Assembly: GCF_000266945.1 (NCBI RefSeq)
Contig: NC_018025.1
Coordinates: 5,646,001 to 5,710,000 of the forward strand
Origin: Desulfomonile tiedjei DSM 6799
Lineage (GTDB): Bacteria; Desulfobacterota; Desulfomonilia; Desulfomonilales; Desulfomonilaceae
Length of the DNA: 64,000 nt
Reading direction: 5' to 3'
The notes under the pieces were generated by a model. It made no database searches. It was given only the letters and a program-made list of their open reading frames with translations, and was not told the DNA's origin. A program made the position numbers and the translations under genes. Positions 54,308-63,284 of the stretch are shown here, piece after piece (position 1 is the first letter of the stretch; each line of letters starts with the position of its first letter).

Positions 54308-54384
54308 TCAGTAGCGCCGGCGTCCCTGCCGGCGATAACTTATTGCTTTGTTTGGTGAATTGTTCGCCGGCACGGAGGCCGGCG
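54308..54384. repeat. left half of a dispersed repeat split by the IS4-type element
   Basis: AGTAGCGCCGGCGTCCCTGCC through GCCGGCACGGAGGCCGGCG. The right half continues at 55899 (GGAGGCCGGCGCTACCAATT) to about 55966. Joined, the two reproduce the order of the repeat at 13405-13543. Confidence 0.75.
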
Positions 54385-55898
54385 CAATGCTGTTGAATTA
54401 AGGAAAGGGTTCTTGATTTTTCACGTTTAACCTCCGAGAATTCAGAAGGAATTGTGTTGACATGCGGGTAGTTACGCGCGATAAATTCTTTCAAAACAAG
54501 CTGCTGAAAGGATTTTATTATGGCACGCATTATGCTTTGAAGAACCATGCCAACTTAGCGCGTACGCTGAAAAATTTCTTCACATTATTCCCGGACAAAT
54601 CGACCCTTCCAAGAAACGCTCGCCTCAGGACTTTACTCGAAACAGAAAACTCGCCTTTGGAAAGCTTATCACCTTCATCTTGTCCATTGCCGCCAGTGGA
54701 AAGGGTAAAGGAGTGGACATGAAATCCGGTGAATTCTTTCGACATGCCAGAATTCTTGGCCTTTGGCCTGACGCCGAGGCGATCCATCGAAGCGCGCTCA
54801 CCAAGGCGCGCAAAAAGGTGGATTGGAGGATCTTTCGGCAAATACTCGATGATGCGGTTGGTCTGGCTTATGAGTGTTGGCCTAAGAGCCCGAAGGACGA
54901 GTGGCATGGTATGTCCACTCATGCGATAGATGGCTCCGACTATACGCTTCCAGCCGCCGATGAGCTCAGGGCCGAGTTTGATCCTGAGAGCGGACTTGGG
55001 CAAGCGGGCAAAGGACATTATCCTCAGTGTCTTGTATGCACGCTCTATGACGTCTTCAGACGTCTGCCCATCGCAAGAACTGTGGTCCCGGTGAATTCTT
55101 CGGAGCGGGACCAAGCCAAACATCTCCTGCCCCTCGTGCCTGAGGGAAGTGTCTTGCTCCTGGATCGAGGTTACCCAGGATATGAATTTCTCAGCTACCT
55201 TTTGGACAAGTTCAAAGGCTATTTCGTGATACGTTGCCCCGCAACGTCCACCTTCGCCACAGTAAAGGAATTCATTCGGAGCGGGAAGAGCGAAGCCGAA
55301 ATCGTGATTCCTCCGACATCGAACTATCTCAGCCAGGTGACGGCTGAACAACGAAAGGCCGCCAAGCCCATCAGAGTGAGAGTCATCAGACTGTCCAATC
55401 CTGACGGAACCCTCTCGGTTCTCCTGACGAATCTTTACGACAAGGTGGAGTTTCCGAGACAGGAGATCACTGACCTCTATTTCAGGCGATGGGAAATCGA
55501 GAGCTATTTCCGGGATGAAAAGATTGGGCTCGAAATCGAAAAATTTCATGGCAAAACCTGCAACAGCGTCCTGCAAGAACTCTTTGCAGCTGCGATCATG
55601 GCTGTGATCTCAAGAACTCTCATGGCCATTTCCACCCAGTTACTCGGTGGAGAGCTCGGAGAACCTCAGTTCAAGAATGCGGTCATGACGCTCGCGTCTG
55701 AAGCCGCCGTGCTCGCCGCAGACGATCCTGAAAGAGCCATCGAAATCTTTCAGGATATTCTCAAAGAAATCTATCGTGTCAAATACTATCGACCAAACAG
55801 TCAGCGACCACCCCAACCAAGGGTGAACAAGCAAAGCAAAAACAAATGGCTTTACCGCAGGTACAAAAATGTCCCCGCAGCTTAAGTCAACAGCATTG
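54385..55898 (+). mobile_element. IS4-type insertion sequence
   Basis: About 1.51 kb. The terminal inverted repeats are 18 bases with one mismatch: CAATGCTGTTGAATTAAG (54385-54402) and CTTAAGTCAACAGCATTG (55881-55898). GGAGGCCGGCG is directly repeated outside both ends (54374-54384 and 55899-55909), an 11-bp target duplication as expected for IS4-type elements. The right inverted repeat contains the transposase stop codon. The single transposase gene appears frameshifted. Confidence 0.93.
54462..55885 (+). pseudogene. IS4-family DDE transposase, frame disrupted near its start
   Basis: The main frame has the DDE triad: Asp in IDGSDYTLPAADE, Asp in LLLDRGYPGYE, and Glu in YFRRWEIESYFRDEK, the Y-x2-R-x3-E-x6-K signature. 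Open sequence in this frame continues upstream of the TTG at 54680 with family-like DPSKKRSPQDFTRNRKLAFG. The preceding family-like part (NHANLARTLKNFFTLFP) is in a different frame, starting at ATG 54462. The frames meet near 54590, where a -1 shift would join them. Either a mutation has inactivated the gene or ribosomes shift there; I see no classical slippery heptamer. Confidence 0.82.
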
Positions 55899-56155
55899 GG
55901 AGGCCGGCGCTACCAATTGCTGGGAACTGCTCTTCACAATCCGTGATTACTTTCGAGAATCGGTATATAGTCAGTGCCAAAAATTCTGTCGTTTATCCCT
56001 CGTGTAAATTACAGGATATTGGTAGGGACCGGCGACCCTGCCGGTCCATTATAGCTATATCATGGATTATATTGAAGATGTGCCGGCACGGAGGCACGGC
56101 ACCCACCAATCTTCCTAATCTTCAATCGGTCACTAATTTTGGCAACTGATATAAC
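55899..56155. repeat. right half of the split repeat, and another repeat copy
   Basis: Bases 55899-55966 complete the repeat interrupted by the IS4-type element. Bases 56035-56150 are a copy of the element at 3123-3235 (CCGGTCCATT, ATATTGAAGATGTGCCGGC, CACCCACCAAT, AATTTTGGCAA). Confidence 0.75.
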
Positions 56156-56175
56156 ATTTGAAAAGGAGCATGCAA

Positions 56176-56520
56176 GTGGAAGTCTGTCGAAAACTTGAAA
56201 ACATTCCTTGGGCGCCGCACGCCATTGCTGAAGGAGTCCTGATCAAACCGTACATTTCCCAAAGAGACGATGGTCTGAACGTAACGTGTATGCTCGTGAA
56301 TATTCCGGCTGGAAAGGAAGTGGCGGAACACATTCATCCTACTCAGGACGACATTCTGTATCCGCTTTCCGGAAAAGCTACTATGTGGGTTGACGGAACC
56401 GGCGAATTCACCCTTGAGCCGGGAATAGCGGTCAGGGTCCCGAAAGGAACGAAGCACAAGATTGTCGATGTTGTAGAAGAGCTGCTTGTTCTCGATGTGT
56501 TCTGTCCGGCGCTTCTGTAA
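56176..56520 (+). CDS. small cupin protein
   Basis: A cupin of about 114 residues. Motif 1 is EVAEHIHPTQDDILYPLSGK (HxH...E replaced by D-D around the third ligand) and motif 2 is VRVPKGTKHKIVDV. GTG at 56176 lies seven bases after AGGAG, whereas the ATG at 56170 is too close, so GTG is preferred. It differs from the cupin at 24683 in motif 1. Cytoplasmic, function unknown. Confidence 0.8.
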   Translation: MEVCRKLENIPWAPHAIAEGVLIKPYISQRDDGLNVTCMLVNIPAGKEVAEHIHPTQDDILYPLSGKATMWVDGTGEFTLEPGIAVRVPKGTKHKIVDVVEELLVLDVFCPALL

Positions 56521-56565
56521 TTTGCCTATTAGTTTCCGGAAAGAAAATTCTTCGAGCGCTCCGAC

Positions 56566-57810
56566 TCAGGCCAAGGGGATTTCAATAGTGAACATCGTCC
56601 CTTTCGCAAGATCGCTGCAAACCCGGATGTCTCCCATGTGCAATTTCACTATAGAGTAGCTGATTGATAGTCCCAATCCTGTTCCTTTTCCCCAGGATGA
56701 CTCTGAAAAGAAGGGATCGAAGACTTTTTCGAGGTGCTGGTCCTTTATCCCATGGCCTGTGTCCGCAACCTCGACTATGGCGTTGGCTCCACTCTTGTTC
56801 ACGTGAACGCTGAGTGTTCCTCCGTTCTCCCTCATGGCTGCGAATGAGTTCATAAAAAGATTCAAGATTGCCTGGGTGAGGAGTGAAGCATTTCCCTTTA
56901 CATGCAAGGGGCTCGGGTGCAAGACGAAATGTAGTTGGACTCGGTGACTTTTTGCCTGGTCTGATATTGATGTCTCCAATTCGCGCAGCAGCCAAACAAT
57001 ATCCACATCGGTCATGCCACAGTCCGTTACGGGCCTTGCAAAAGTCAGCAGGTTTTCGATAATCACTGAAGCCCGTTGTATTCCCGAAACAATCTTTTTT
57101 GCACAATCTTTTCGAAAAGCTTCGGAGACATTGTCGTCCATGAGCAACTGTGCTGCCGAAGAGGAGATTGCCAGAGGATTTCTGATTTCGTGAGCAACTC
57201 CGCCTGCCAAATTGCTCAACGCATCCATCTTCCTGGCATTCTGCATCTGCTCTTGCGAAAGCTTATACGAAGTGATGTCGTGGATGATCCCCTGAGCTTT
57301 TACGATTTGCCCATCCTGTGCTCGGTGGAGGGTAGCGGTCAAAAGGCATTCCATGGAGGCGCCACCCTTTTTGTACAAGGTCATCTCACGATTCTTGACT
57401 GAGCCGTGCTCCAGAAGCTCGATCTGGAACTCTCTCCATTTATGAGCGTTGAGGAAGATTTCTCCTGTCATTCCGACTACATCTTCTTTCATGCAGTCGA
57501 ACAGGGCCAGGAAAGAGCTGTTGACATCGGTAAAATTACCGTGACCGTCAGTAATGTAAATTGGATCTCGAGAATCTTCGAATAGGCTCCTATACCTTTC
57601 CTCACTCTCCATGAGCTGTTCCTGAGCCTTTTTGCGTTCGGCAATTTCAATCTCAAGTTTCGCATTGGCAGCTTCCAGAGCTTCCCGCCTGGCCCGCTCT
57701 TCTTGAAAAACCTCCGCGAGGTCTCGGGCGTAGCTCAACAACTGCTCCATAGAGAGAGCTTTGTCGGGAACAATCTCCTTCGGGTCAGATCGATCTTTAA
57801 TGTCAGGCAT
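56566..57810 (-). CDS. PAS-domain sensor histidine kinase
   Basis: A soluble sensor kinase of 414 residues. An N-terminal coiled coil (about 25-65, AEVFQEERARREALEAANAK) leads to one PAS domain (about 70-180, RSLFEDSRDPIYITDGHGNF), then the H-box LAGGVAHEIRNPLAISSSAA, N-box QAILNLFMNSFAAM, G1 VEVADTGHGI and G2 GKGTGLGLSISYS. No membrane helix. It is divergent from the gas-vesicle-linked genes and about 1.4 kb from the sigma-54 response regulator at 59217, which lacks an adjacent kinase, so they are likely partners (inference). Confidence 0.92.
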   Translation of the reverse strand: MPDIKDRSDPKEIVPDKALSMEQLLSYARDLAEVFQEERARREALEAANAKLEIEIAERKKAQEQLMESEERYRSLFEDSRDPIYITDGHGNFTDVNSSFLALFDCMKEDVVGMTGEIFLNAHKWREFQIELLEHGSVKNREMTLYKKGGASMECLLTATLHRAQDGQIVKAQGIIHDITSYKLSQEQMQNARKMDALSNLAGGVAHEIRNPLAISSSAAQLLMDDNVSEAFRKDCAKKIVSGIQRASVIIENLLTFARPVTDCGMTDVDIVWLLRELETSISDQAKSHRVQLHFVLHPSPLHVKGNASLLTQAILNLFMNSFAAMRENGGTLSVHVNKSGANAIVEVADTGHGIKDQHLEKVFDPFFSESSWGKGTGLGLSISYSIVKLHMGDIRVCSDLAKGTMFTIEIPLA

Positions 57811-58379
57811 GGACGGAATGTCTTTCTTGGCCGCTCGCGTGCGTCGACAGTGCAGTCAATCAAAACAGATCATCTATTATAGGGGAGTGTGTTTATTCGG
57901 CAAAGCGATTTTTGAAGCGTGATGTTCAGCGCACACTTTCACTTGCTGTTACCAGGGCTTTGAGCGTTACAGATGGTTTCTGGCACAGATCATGCACTAT
58001 AACTCCCTGTCGCCCCTTCTACTTGGTTTGGGTTCCTTTAATGATGCCGTGGCCTGCATAGGGCAGGCTACGGCTACGTTTTAGCTAAGTTCAAATTTCA
58101 AATGCTTCACGCATGAATTCCTGGAAAGGGGCAAACACTCTAGACACTCTGGGCTAGCCGATCGCCATATCAACAAGCCGAATAAGAGAGTGGCCCTCTA
58201 TGCAGAAAATTGTCGCCCGATCACACATGAATTTCAATCTTCTCAGGAAATCAGTGTTCTTAAGCCTATTTCTTCTCCCTATTGCGAGCCTCGGATTAGG
58301 GAGCAAAACCCCTATGTATGGAATGCATTCTATGGGAGCTCTTCCATAGTCTCTTACTATTGATTGCCAGGACACCAGT
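57811..58379. other. long intergenic region with a candidate sigma-54 promoter
   Basis: About 570 bases between the kinase and the hypothetical gene. Apart from the -24/-12 element at 57981-57996 I see no repeat; a short minus-strand frame (58154-58417) overlaps the next gene and is not supported. Confidence 0.5.
57981..57996 (+). promoter_or_regulatory. candidate sigma-54 promoter
   Basis: TGGCAC, five bases AGATC, ATGCA: the -24 box is perfect and the invariant GG and GC are ten bases apart; the -12 box has one mismatch (ATGC for TTGC). It points toward the gene at 58380, about 370 bases away, and toward the sigma-54 regulator and gas-vesicle genes beyond. Confidence 0.55.
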
Positions 58380-59006
58380 ATGTGTGAATCAGTTGGACTA
58401 CATTTTCGCACCCTCATCTATATTCCCATAATACATACCCAGGCTGACATGGGCGCACTTCAAAGCCAGGTGAAGAAGGCTTCGCTCAAGAAATTCGGCC
58501 TAACGGGATGGAAGAGAAAAATCACACTTGTGGATAAATACTGGACGGAAATAGAAAAATACATTGAAGGACTGTCTCTTCCCCCTGGCGGGGTGCGTAT
58601 CTATCAGGATGCACTACCTGTTTCCGGCAAAGAACGCACAATTGTCGAGGAACTCGCCAAATCCGGTAGTCGCAATCATATATTACTCCTGAATCTGATG
58701 GACAAGGGAGCCATTTTGACAGGGACCGAATCTCTGGAACTCCTTTTGGAGGAGTACAATCATGTCAAAAGAACGCTTGAAGGCCAATCAGATGGAACCG
58801 GAGATGCAGAGAAACGTATAAGCGCCTCGATCCTTGAACGCCGAGACAGATTCATAGCAATGCGCATTAACGAAACGCTTTCTCCCGGTGAACTCGGCAT
58901 AATCTTCCTCGGTATGCTCCATTCTTTGGAACAATGGTTGGACAGCGATATCCAGGTGGCTTATCCGGTTCATGCTCGAATCGATCCAGGTTCCGGACGG
59001 TCTTAA
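58380..59006 (+). CDS. conserved-looking hypothetical protein
   Basis: I do not recognise this 208-residue cytoplasmic protein. It has an N-terminal strand-rich part (HFRTLIYIPIIHTQADMGAL), a basic helix (VKKASLKKFGLTGWKRKITL), VRIYQDALPVSGKERTIVEE, SRNHILLLNLMDKGAILTGT and a helical C-terminal third ending GIIFLGMLHSLEQWLDSDI. Codon use looks like the neighbours. AGGA precedes the ATG. Its position between a possible sigma-54 promoter and the gas-vesicle regulator suggests a related role, but this is only context. Confidence 0.65.
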   Translation: MCESVGLHFRTLIYIPIIHTQADMGALQSQVKKASLKKFGLTGWKRKITLVDKYWTEIEKYIEGLSLPPGGVRIYQDALPVSGKERTIVEELAKSGSRNHILLLNLMDKGAILTGTESLELLLEEYNHVKRTLEGQSDGTGDAEKRISASILERRDRFIAMRINETLSPGELGIIFLGMLHSLEQWLDSDIQVAYPVHARIDPGSGRS

Positions 59007-59078
59007 ACCACTTTCCCGATGACATTCTATGGTCATTATTGAAATAAATGACCCAAACTTAGTGCAGATGTTAGTCGA

Positions 59079-59166
59079 AAAATCCCCCTATCCCCCCTTT
59101 AATAAGGAGGGAATTAAGATGTTGCCTCTTACCCCCCTTTTGTAAAGGGGGGCTGGGGGGATTTGA
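59079..59166. repeat. CCCCCC/GGGGGG double stem-loop repeat
   Basis: AATCCCCCTATCCCCCC, then AAGGAGGGAATT, TTGCCTCTTACCCCCC and AAAGGGGGGCTGGGGGGATT. It matches 39916-40012 in order and spacing. It lies just before the sigma-54 response regulator. Confidence 0.75.
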
Positions 59167-59216
59167 ATCGGATAAGACTCTTGGCAACACTATGAATCAC
59201 GAGCGGAGACATTCTC

Positions 59217-60644
59217 ATGTCTACAGGCCAGGCCCGAATCCTTATAGTCGATGATGAAAAGGATTTTTGTGAAATACTGTTTCACGTGGTGAGAAGGGAA
59301 GGATTCGCACCATTAATTGCCCATAATGGTGAAACAGCTCTTGAAATGGTTCGTGTCGGGATGCCTGACGCGTTGCTTTTGGACGTGAAAATGCCGGGAA
59401 TGGACGGGATGGAAGTCTTGAGGCGATCGAAAGCGATCGATCCGGATCTTCCCGTTCTCATGCTTACTGCTTACGGTGGTGTAAACGGCGCAGTGCAGGC
59501 AATGAAAGAAGGAGCATTCGATTATTTGGCAAAGCCTCTCAACAATAATGAACTCATAGAAAAACTGAAAAGAGCTTTGGAAAACAGGTCTCCACGTCCC
59601 AAAAAGCCTGTTGCAGGGAGCAAAGCATGGAGTTCCACTAAGGTAAGCTTGCAGGAGATCATGGGACCCAGCGATGCAGTGCAGAAGATCATTTCCGACA
59701 TTAAGTTGGTTGCCGCCTCAAATTTCACTGTGGTAATCCAAGGTGAAACCGGCTCTGGAAAAGAGCTTGTAGCGCGGGCAATTCACAAGGCAAGTCTGCG
59801 ACAAGAGACCCCCCTGGTTTCACTGGATTGTGGGGCTATCCCGGAGACATTATTCGAAAGTGAGTTATTCGGATACGAAAAGGGAGCTTTCACCGGAGCC
59901 ATCAGCCGGCGACAGGGAAAGTTTGAGTTGGCACAAGGTGGAACCCTGTTCCTCGATGAAATCACCAACATGCCTGTCAGTTGCCAAACAAAACTGCTCA
60001 GAGCGATCCAGGAGAGATCGTTTTTCAGAGTAGGTGGCTCAGAGCCGGTCAGTGTAGATATCCGACTTCTGGTTGCCACCAACCAGGATCTGAATATAGC
60101 TGTTTCACAGGGCAGATTCAGCCGCGATCTGTTGTATCGTTTGAGCGAATTCAACGTCTTCATTCCTCCCTTGCGAGAGCGAAAGGAAGATATACTGCAT
60201 CTCTCCAATCGTTTCATCAAAGCTACCAATACCGAGTTGAACAAGAAAGTGAAAGGTCTCTCCGATGCGGCCCTGCAGATACTGTTCGAACAAAAGTGGC
60301 CGGGAAACGTTCGTCAACTGAGAGCCACCGTACGAAGAGCCGTACTTCAGGCGGAAGATCTAATTGGACCTGAACATCTCATCATTGACGGCTCGCCACC
60401 AGTGTGTGCAAACATCGCATGTTCCGCTGCAAATGCATGGGATGGTTTAACCCTTAAGGAAATCATCCGCAAGAGTTCGGAAGATCTGGAGAGACGTGTG
60501 CTCGCGTGGATGCTTGCCAAGACAAAAGGTAACAAAGCAGAAGCGGCCCGCTTATTGCAAATAGATTACAAGACAATTCATTCCAAACTGAAACAGTACT
60601 GCATCAAGTACCATCCGGAGGAACAATATGGCCAAAAAGAGTAA
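59217..60644 (+). CDS. sigma-54-dependent response regulator linked to gas-vesicle genes
   Basis: An NtrC-type activator of 475 residues. Receiver Asp is in ALLLDVKMPGMDGMEVL; the AAA+ domain has GETGSGKE, the sigma-54 motif GAFTGA in SYEKGAFTGA-like GYEKGAFTGAISRR, and FLDEITNMPVSCQTKLLRAI; the C-terminal helix-turn-helix is NKAEAARLLQIDYKTIHSKL. Its 3' end overlaps gvpH by 17 bases. In Serratia, gas-vesicle clusters carry NtrC-type regulators (GvrA), so a similar role is likely here. Confidence 0.93.
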   Translation: MSTGQARILIVDDEKDFCEILFHVVRREGFAPLIAHNGETALEMVRVGMPDALLLDVKMPGMDGMEVLRRSKAIDPDLPVLMLTAYGGVNGAVQAMKEGAFDYLAKPLNNNELIEKLKRALENRSPRPKKPVAGSKAWSSTKVSLQEIMGPSDAVQKIISDIKLVAASNFTVVIQGETGSGKELVARAIHKASLRQETPLVSLDCGAIPETLFESELFGYEKGAFTGAISRRQGKFELAQGGTLFLDEITNMPVSCQTKLLRAIQERSFFRVGGSEPVSVDIRLLVATNQDLNIAVSQGRFSRDLLYRLSEFNVFIPPLRERKEDILHLSNRFIKATNTELNKKVKGLSDAALQILFEQKWPGNVRQLRATVRRAVLQAEDLIGPEHLIIDGSPPVCANIACSAANAWDGLTLKEIIRKSSEDLERRVLAWMLAKTKGNKAEAARLLQIDYKTIHSKLKQYCIKYHPEEQYGQKE

Positions 60645-61143
60645 GGGCGTCGACGATCGCACGTCCGGTGGAGGTCTTGGCGGCTTCTTGGGCGGATTAA
60701 CCGAACTGGTTGAAAAACTCAACGAACTCGCTGAAACAGGAAAACAGCTATCCGGCACTGGAGAAATTCCGGATTTGGGCAAACAGTTGAAGGGTGTGTA
60801 CGGATTCAACGTGAAAGTGGGACTGGGGGACGACAAAGTAAAAGTCGAACCGTTCGGGAACATCAGGAAAGACACAACATCAGGGCAGACAGTGGTCCAG
60901 GAGGTCCGAGAACCCCTCGTTGACGTGTTTGAAGAGGAAGATCACACCCTGATTGTCGCAGAAATGCCGGGAATAAGCACGAAAGACGTGAAACTCGATA
61001 TAAGAGATGACGTGCTGACCATAACTGCCCAGAGAAAAGATAAGAAGTATCATAAAGAGATTCTGCTGCCGAAGGTTGTGGACAAAGATAAAGTCGTATT
61101 TTCATGCAATAACGGAATGCTTGAGATCAAGTGCCTCTATTAG
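60628..61143 (+). CDS. gvpH: gas-vesicle Hsp20-like protein (GvpH-like)
   Basis: A 171-residue small-heat-shock-type protein. The N-terminus has a Gly-rich helix (GGLGGFLGGLTELVEKLNEL), a linker, then an alpha-crystallin domain (about 90-171) with REPLVDVFEEEDHTLIVAEM, PGISTKDVKLDIRDDVLTIT and SCNNGMLEIKCLY. This matches GvpH proteins, which may chaperone gas-vesicle subunits. It overlaps the regulator gene by 17 bases and is followed 16 bases later by a CDC48-type ATPase and then GvpF/L. Confidence 0.85.
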   Translation: MAKKSKGVDDRTSGGGLGGFLGGLTELVEKLNELAETGKQLSGTGEIPDLGKQLKGVYGFNVKVGLGDDKVKVEPFGNIRKDTTSGQTVVQEVREPLVDVFEEEDHTLIVAEMPGISTKDVKLDIRDDVLTITAQRKDKKYHKEILLPKVVDKDKVVFSCNNGMLEIKCLY

Positions 61144-61159
61144 AGGCGGAGACGGATAC

Positions 61160-63283
61160 ATGGGAAAGACACCTGAGTCAATTAAGCTTAAAGTAACCGA
61201 AGCACTCAGTAAGGACATGGGGAGAGCCTACGCTCGAATGGGCCCGGAAGACCTTGAGAAATTGAATGCTTCCATAGGCGACATCGTAGAGATCAAAGGG
61301 AAGCGGACAACAGTCTGCAAAGCTATGCCTGCCTATAAGGAATTGAGGGGACAATCCAAAATACAACTGGATGGTCTTTCGCGACAGAACGCAAAAGCAG
61401 GACTGGATGAAAACGTTGTAGTGACCAAAATTTCGTGCCGGCCCGCTGAGCGTGTGGTGCTCACTCCTACGAATGTCACCCCCTCCGAACGCGATCTGAA
61501 ATACATTGGCGGTCTGCTCGACGGGTTACCGGCTGTAGAAGGTGACACCATCAGAGCATCGCTCTTTGGCAGCCGATCGGCTGATTTCAAGGTTGAAAGC
61601 ACTGTCCCGAAAGAAGCCGTCGTCATCGTTCCCACCACGCAACTTGTGGTCGGTAATGCGGACGAAAGCGGCAAGGCTCGGATCCTTTCGTACGAAGATA
61701 TAGGCGGTCTCAAGAGCCAATTGCACCGGATACGGGAAATGATCGAACTTCCTTTGCGATATCCGGAAGTCTTCGAGCGCCTTGGGATCGATGCTCCAAA
61801 AGGGGTTCTCCTTCATGGGCCTCCGGGATGCGGGAAAACACTTATTGCGCGATCCATAGCGAATGAGACTGAGGCGAATTTCTTCACCGTGAGCGGACCG
61901 GAAATCGTCCACAAGTTTTATGGAGAGAGTGAAGCTCATTTACGAAAGATTTTCGCGGAAGCGACTGCAAAAGGCCCGAGCATAGTTTTCCTCGACGAGA
62001 TAGACGCTATTGCGCCGAAACGGGAGAAGGTGGTCGGGGATGTGGAAAAAAGGGTTGTAGCGCAACTCCTGGCCTTGATGGATGGTTTGACCAAGCGCCA
62101 AAACGTAATCGTTATTGCAGCTACAAACATTCCCAATGCTCTTGACCCTGCTTTGAGACGACCCGGGAGATTCGACAGAGAGATCGCGATTCCCATTCCG
62201 GATCGTAACGGACGGCTGGAGATACTTGAAATCCACAGCAGAGGCATGCCCCTCTCGACCGACGTGAACATGGAGCATCTGGCTGAAATCACGCATGGGT
62301 TTGTGGGAGCCGACCTGGAAGCACTGTGTCGTGAAGCTGCCATGATATGTCTGCGCAGGATCATGCCTGATATAGACTTTGCCATGGCCGGGATTCCGTA
62401 CGAGCAGCTCAAGAAGCTTGAAGTGCACATGCATGATTTTCTCACGGCTCTGAAGGATGTGGAACCGTCGGCAGTCAGAGAGGTCTTTGTGGAAGTGCCT
62501 GATGTTCGCTGGGAAGATGTGGGAGGTCATGCCGGCCTGAAGACGCGGCTCATTGAGTCAGTGGAGTGGCCGTTACAGTATCCGCATATCTTTGAGCGAG
62601 CGGGCACTAAGCCACCGAGAGGAATCCTACTGGGAGGCCCTCCGGGTTGCGGCAAGACTCTCCTGGCAAAAGCAATAGCCAACGAGAGTAAGGTCAACTT
62701 TATATCGGTAAAAGGTCCGGCTTTGCTTTCCAAGTATGTAGGAGAATCGGAACAAGCAGTAAGAGAGGTGTTTCGGAAGGCAAAACAAGCATCTCCGTGT
62801 ATCGTCTTTTTCGATGAGATCGATGCCCTGGTTCCTGTCCGAAGTAGCGGATCGAGCGACTCCCATGTGGGAGAAAGGGTTCTCAGCCAATTCCTGGCGG
62901 AATTCGATGGCATTGAAGAGTTGAACGGTGTCCTCGTCCTTGGAGCGACCAACAGGTTGGACATGCTTGATCCCGCAGTGTTAAGGCCGGGGAGATTCGA
63001 TGAAATAGTCGAGATTCCTATCCCTGAAGAAGCAGACCGAGAAGAAATTTTCCGAGTGCATCTGCGAAGCAAGCCTGTGGAAAAGGGAGTGGATCCTGCG
63101 AAATTGGCCAAAGAAACGGAAGGTTTTTCTGGAGCCGAAATCGCTGCGGTCTGTAACAAGGCCGCTCTGGCTGCGGTCAGGCGTTGTGTCAACGCTCTCA
63201 AAGGCAGCCCGGACGAAGAGGTGCATGTTCTGGTGCTAATATCCGATATCGAAACGGCTCTTTCCGAAATGCGTGAGGATTGA
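61160..63283 (+). CDS. CDC48-type AAA ATPase, gas-vesicle associated
   Basis: A two-ring AAA+ unfoldase of about 707 residues. The N-terminal double-psi barrel (1-200: SIKLKVTEALSKDMGRAYAR) precedes D1 with Walker A HGPPGCGKTLIARSIA, Walker B FLDEIDAIAP, and arginine fingers in LDPALRRPGRFDREI. D2 has GGPPGCGKTLLAKAIA, FFDEIDALVP and LDPAVLRPGRFDEIVE. The second arginine-finger segment has a shorter form than D1. The ATG at 61160 has GGCGGAG upstream; the frame from 61076 overlaps gvpH. CDC48-like ATPases occur in several proteobacterial gas-vesicle clusters, where they may unfold or recycle Gvp subunits. Confidence 0.93.
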   Translation: MGKTPESIKLKVTEALSKDMGRAYARMGPEDLEKLNASIGDIVEIKGKRTTVCKAMPAYKELRGQSKIQLDGLSRQNAKAGLDENVVVTKISCRPAERVVLTPTNVTPSERDLKYIGGLLDGLPAVEGDTIRASLFGSRSADFKVESTVPKEAVVIVPTTQLVVGNADESGKARILSYEDIGGLKSQLHRIREMIELPLRYPEVFERLGIDAPKGVLLHGPPGCGKTLIARSIANETEANFFTVSGPEIVHKFYGESEAHLRKIFAEATAKGPSIVFLDEIDAIAPKREKVVGDVEKRVVAQLLALMDGLTKRQNVIVIAATNIPNALDPALRRPGRFDREIAIPIPDRNGRLEILEIHSRGMPLSTDVNMEHLAEITHGFVGADLEALCREAAMICLRRIMPDIDFAMAGIPYEQLKKLEVHMHDFLTALKDVEPSAVREVFVEVPDVRWEDVGGHAGLKTRLIESVEWPLQYPHIFERAGTKPPRGILLGGPPGCGKTLLAKAIANESKVNFISVKGPALLSKYVGESEQAVREVFRKAKQASPCIVFFDEIDALVPVRSSGSSDSHVGERVLSQFLAEFDGIEELNGVLVLGATNRLDMLDPAVLRPGRFDEIVEIPIPEEADREEIFRVHLRSKPVEKGVDPAKLAKETEGFSGAEIAAVCNKAALAAVRRCVNALKGSPDEEVHVLVLISDIETALSEMRED

Positions 63284-63284
63284 C

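Noticed and set aside
58154-58417. Minus-strand frame of 87 codons before the hypothetical gene
   Set aside because: It overlaps the start of the better-supported gene at 58380 and has no recognisable motif or ribosome site.
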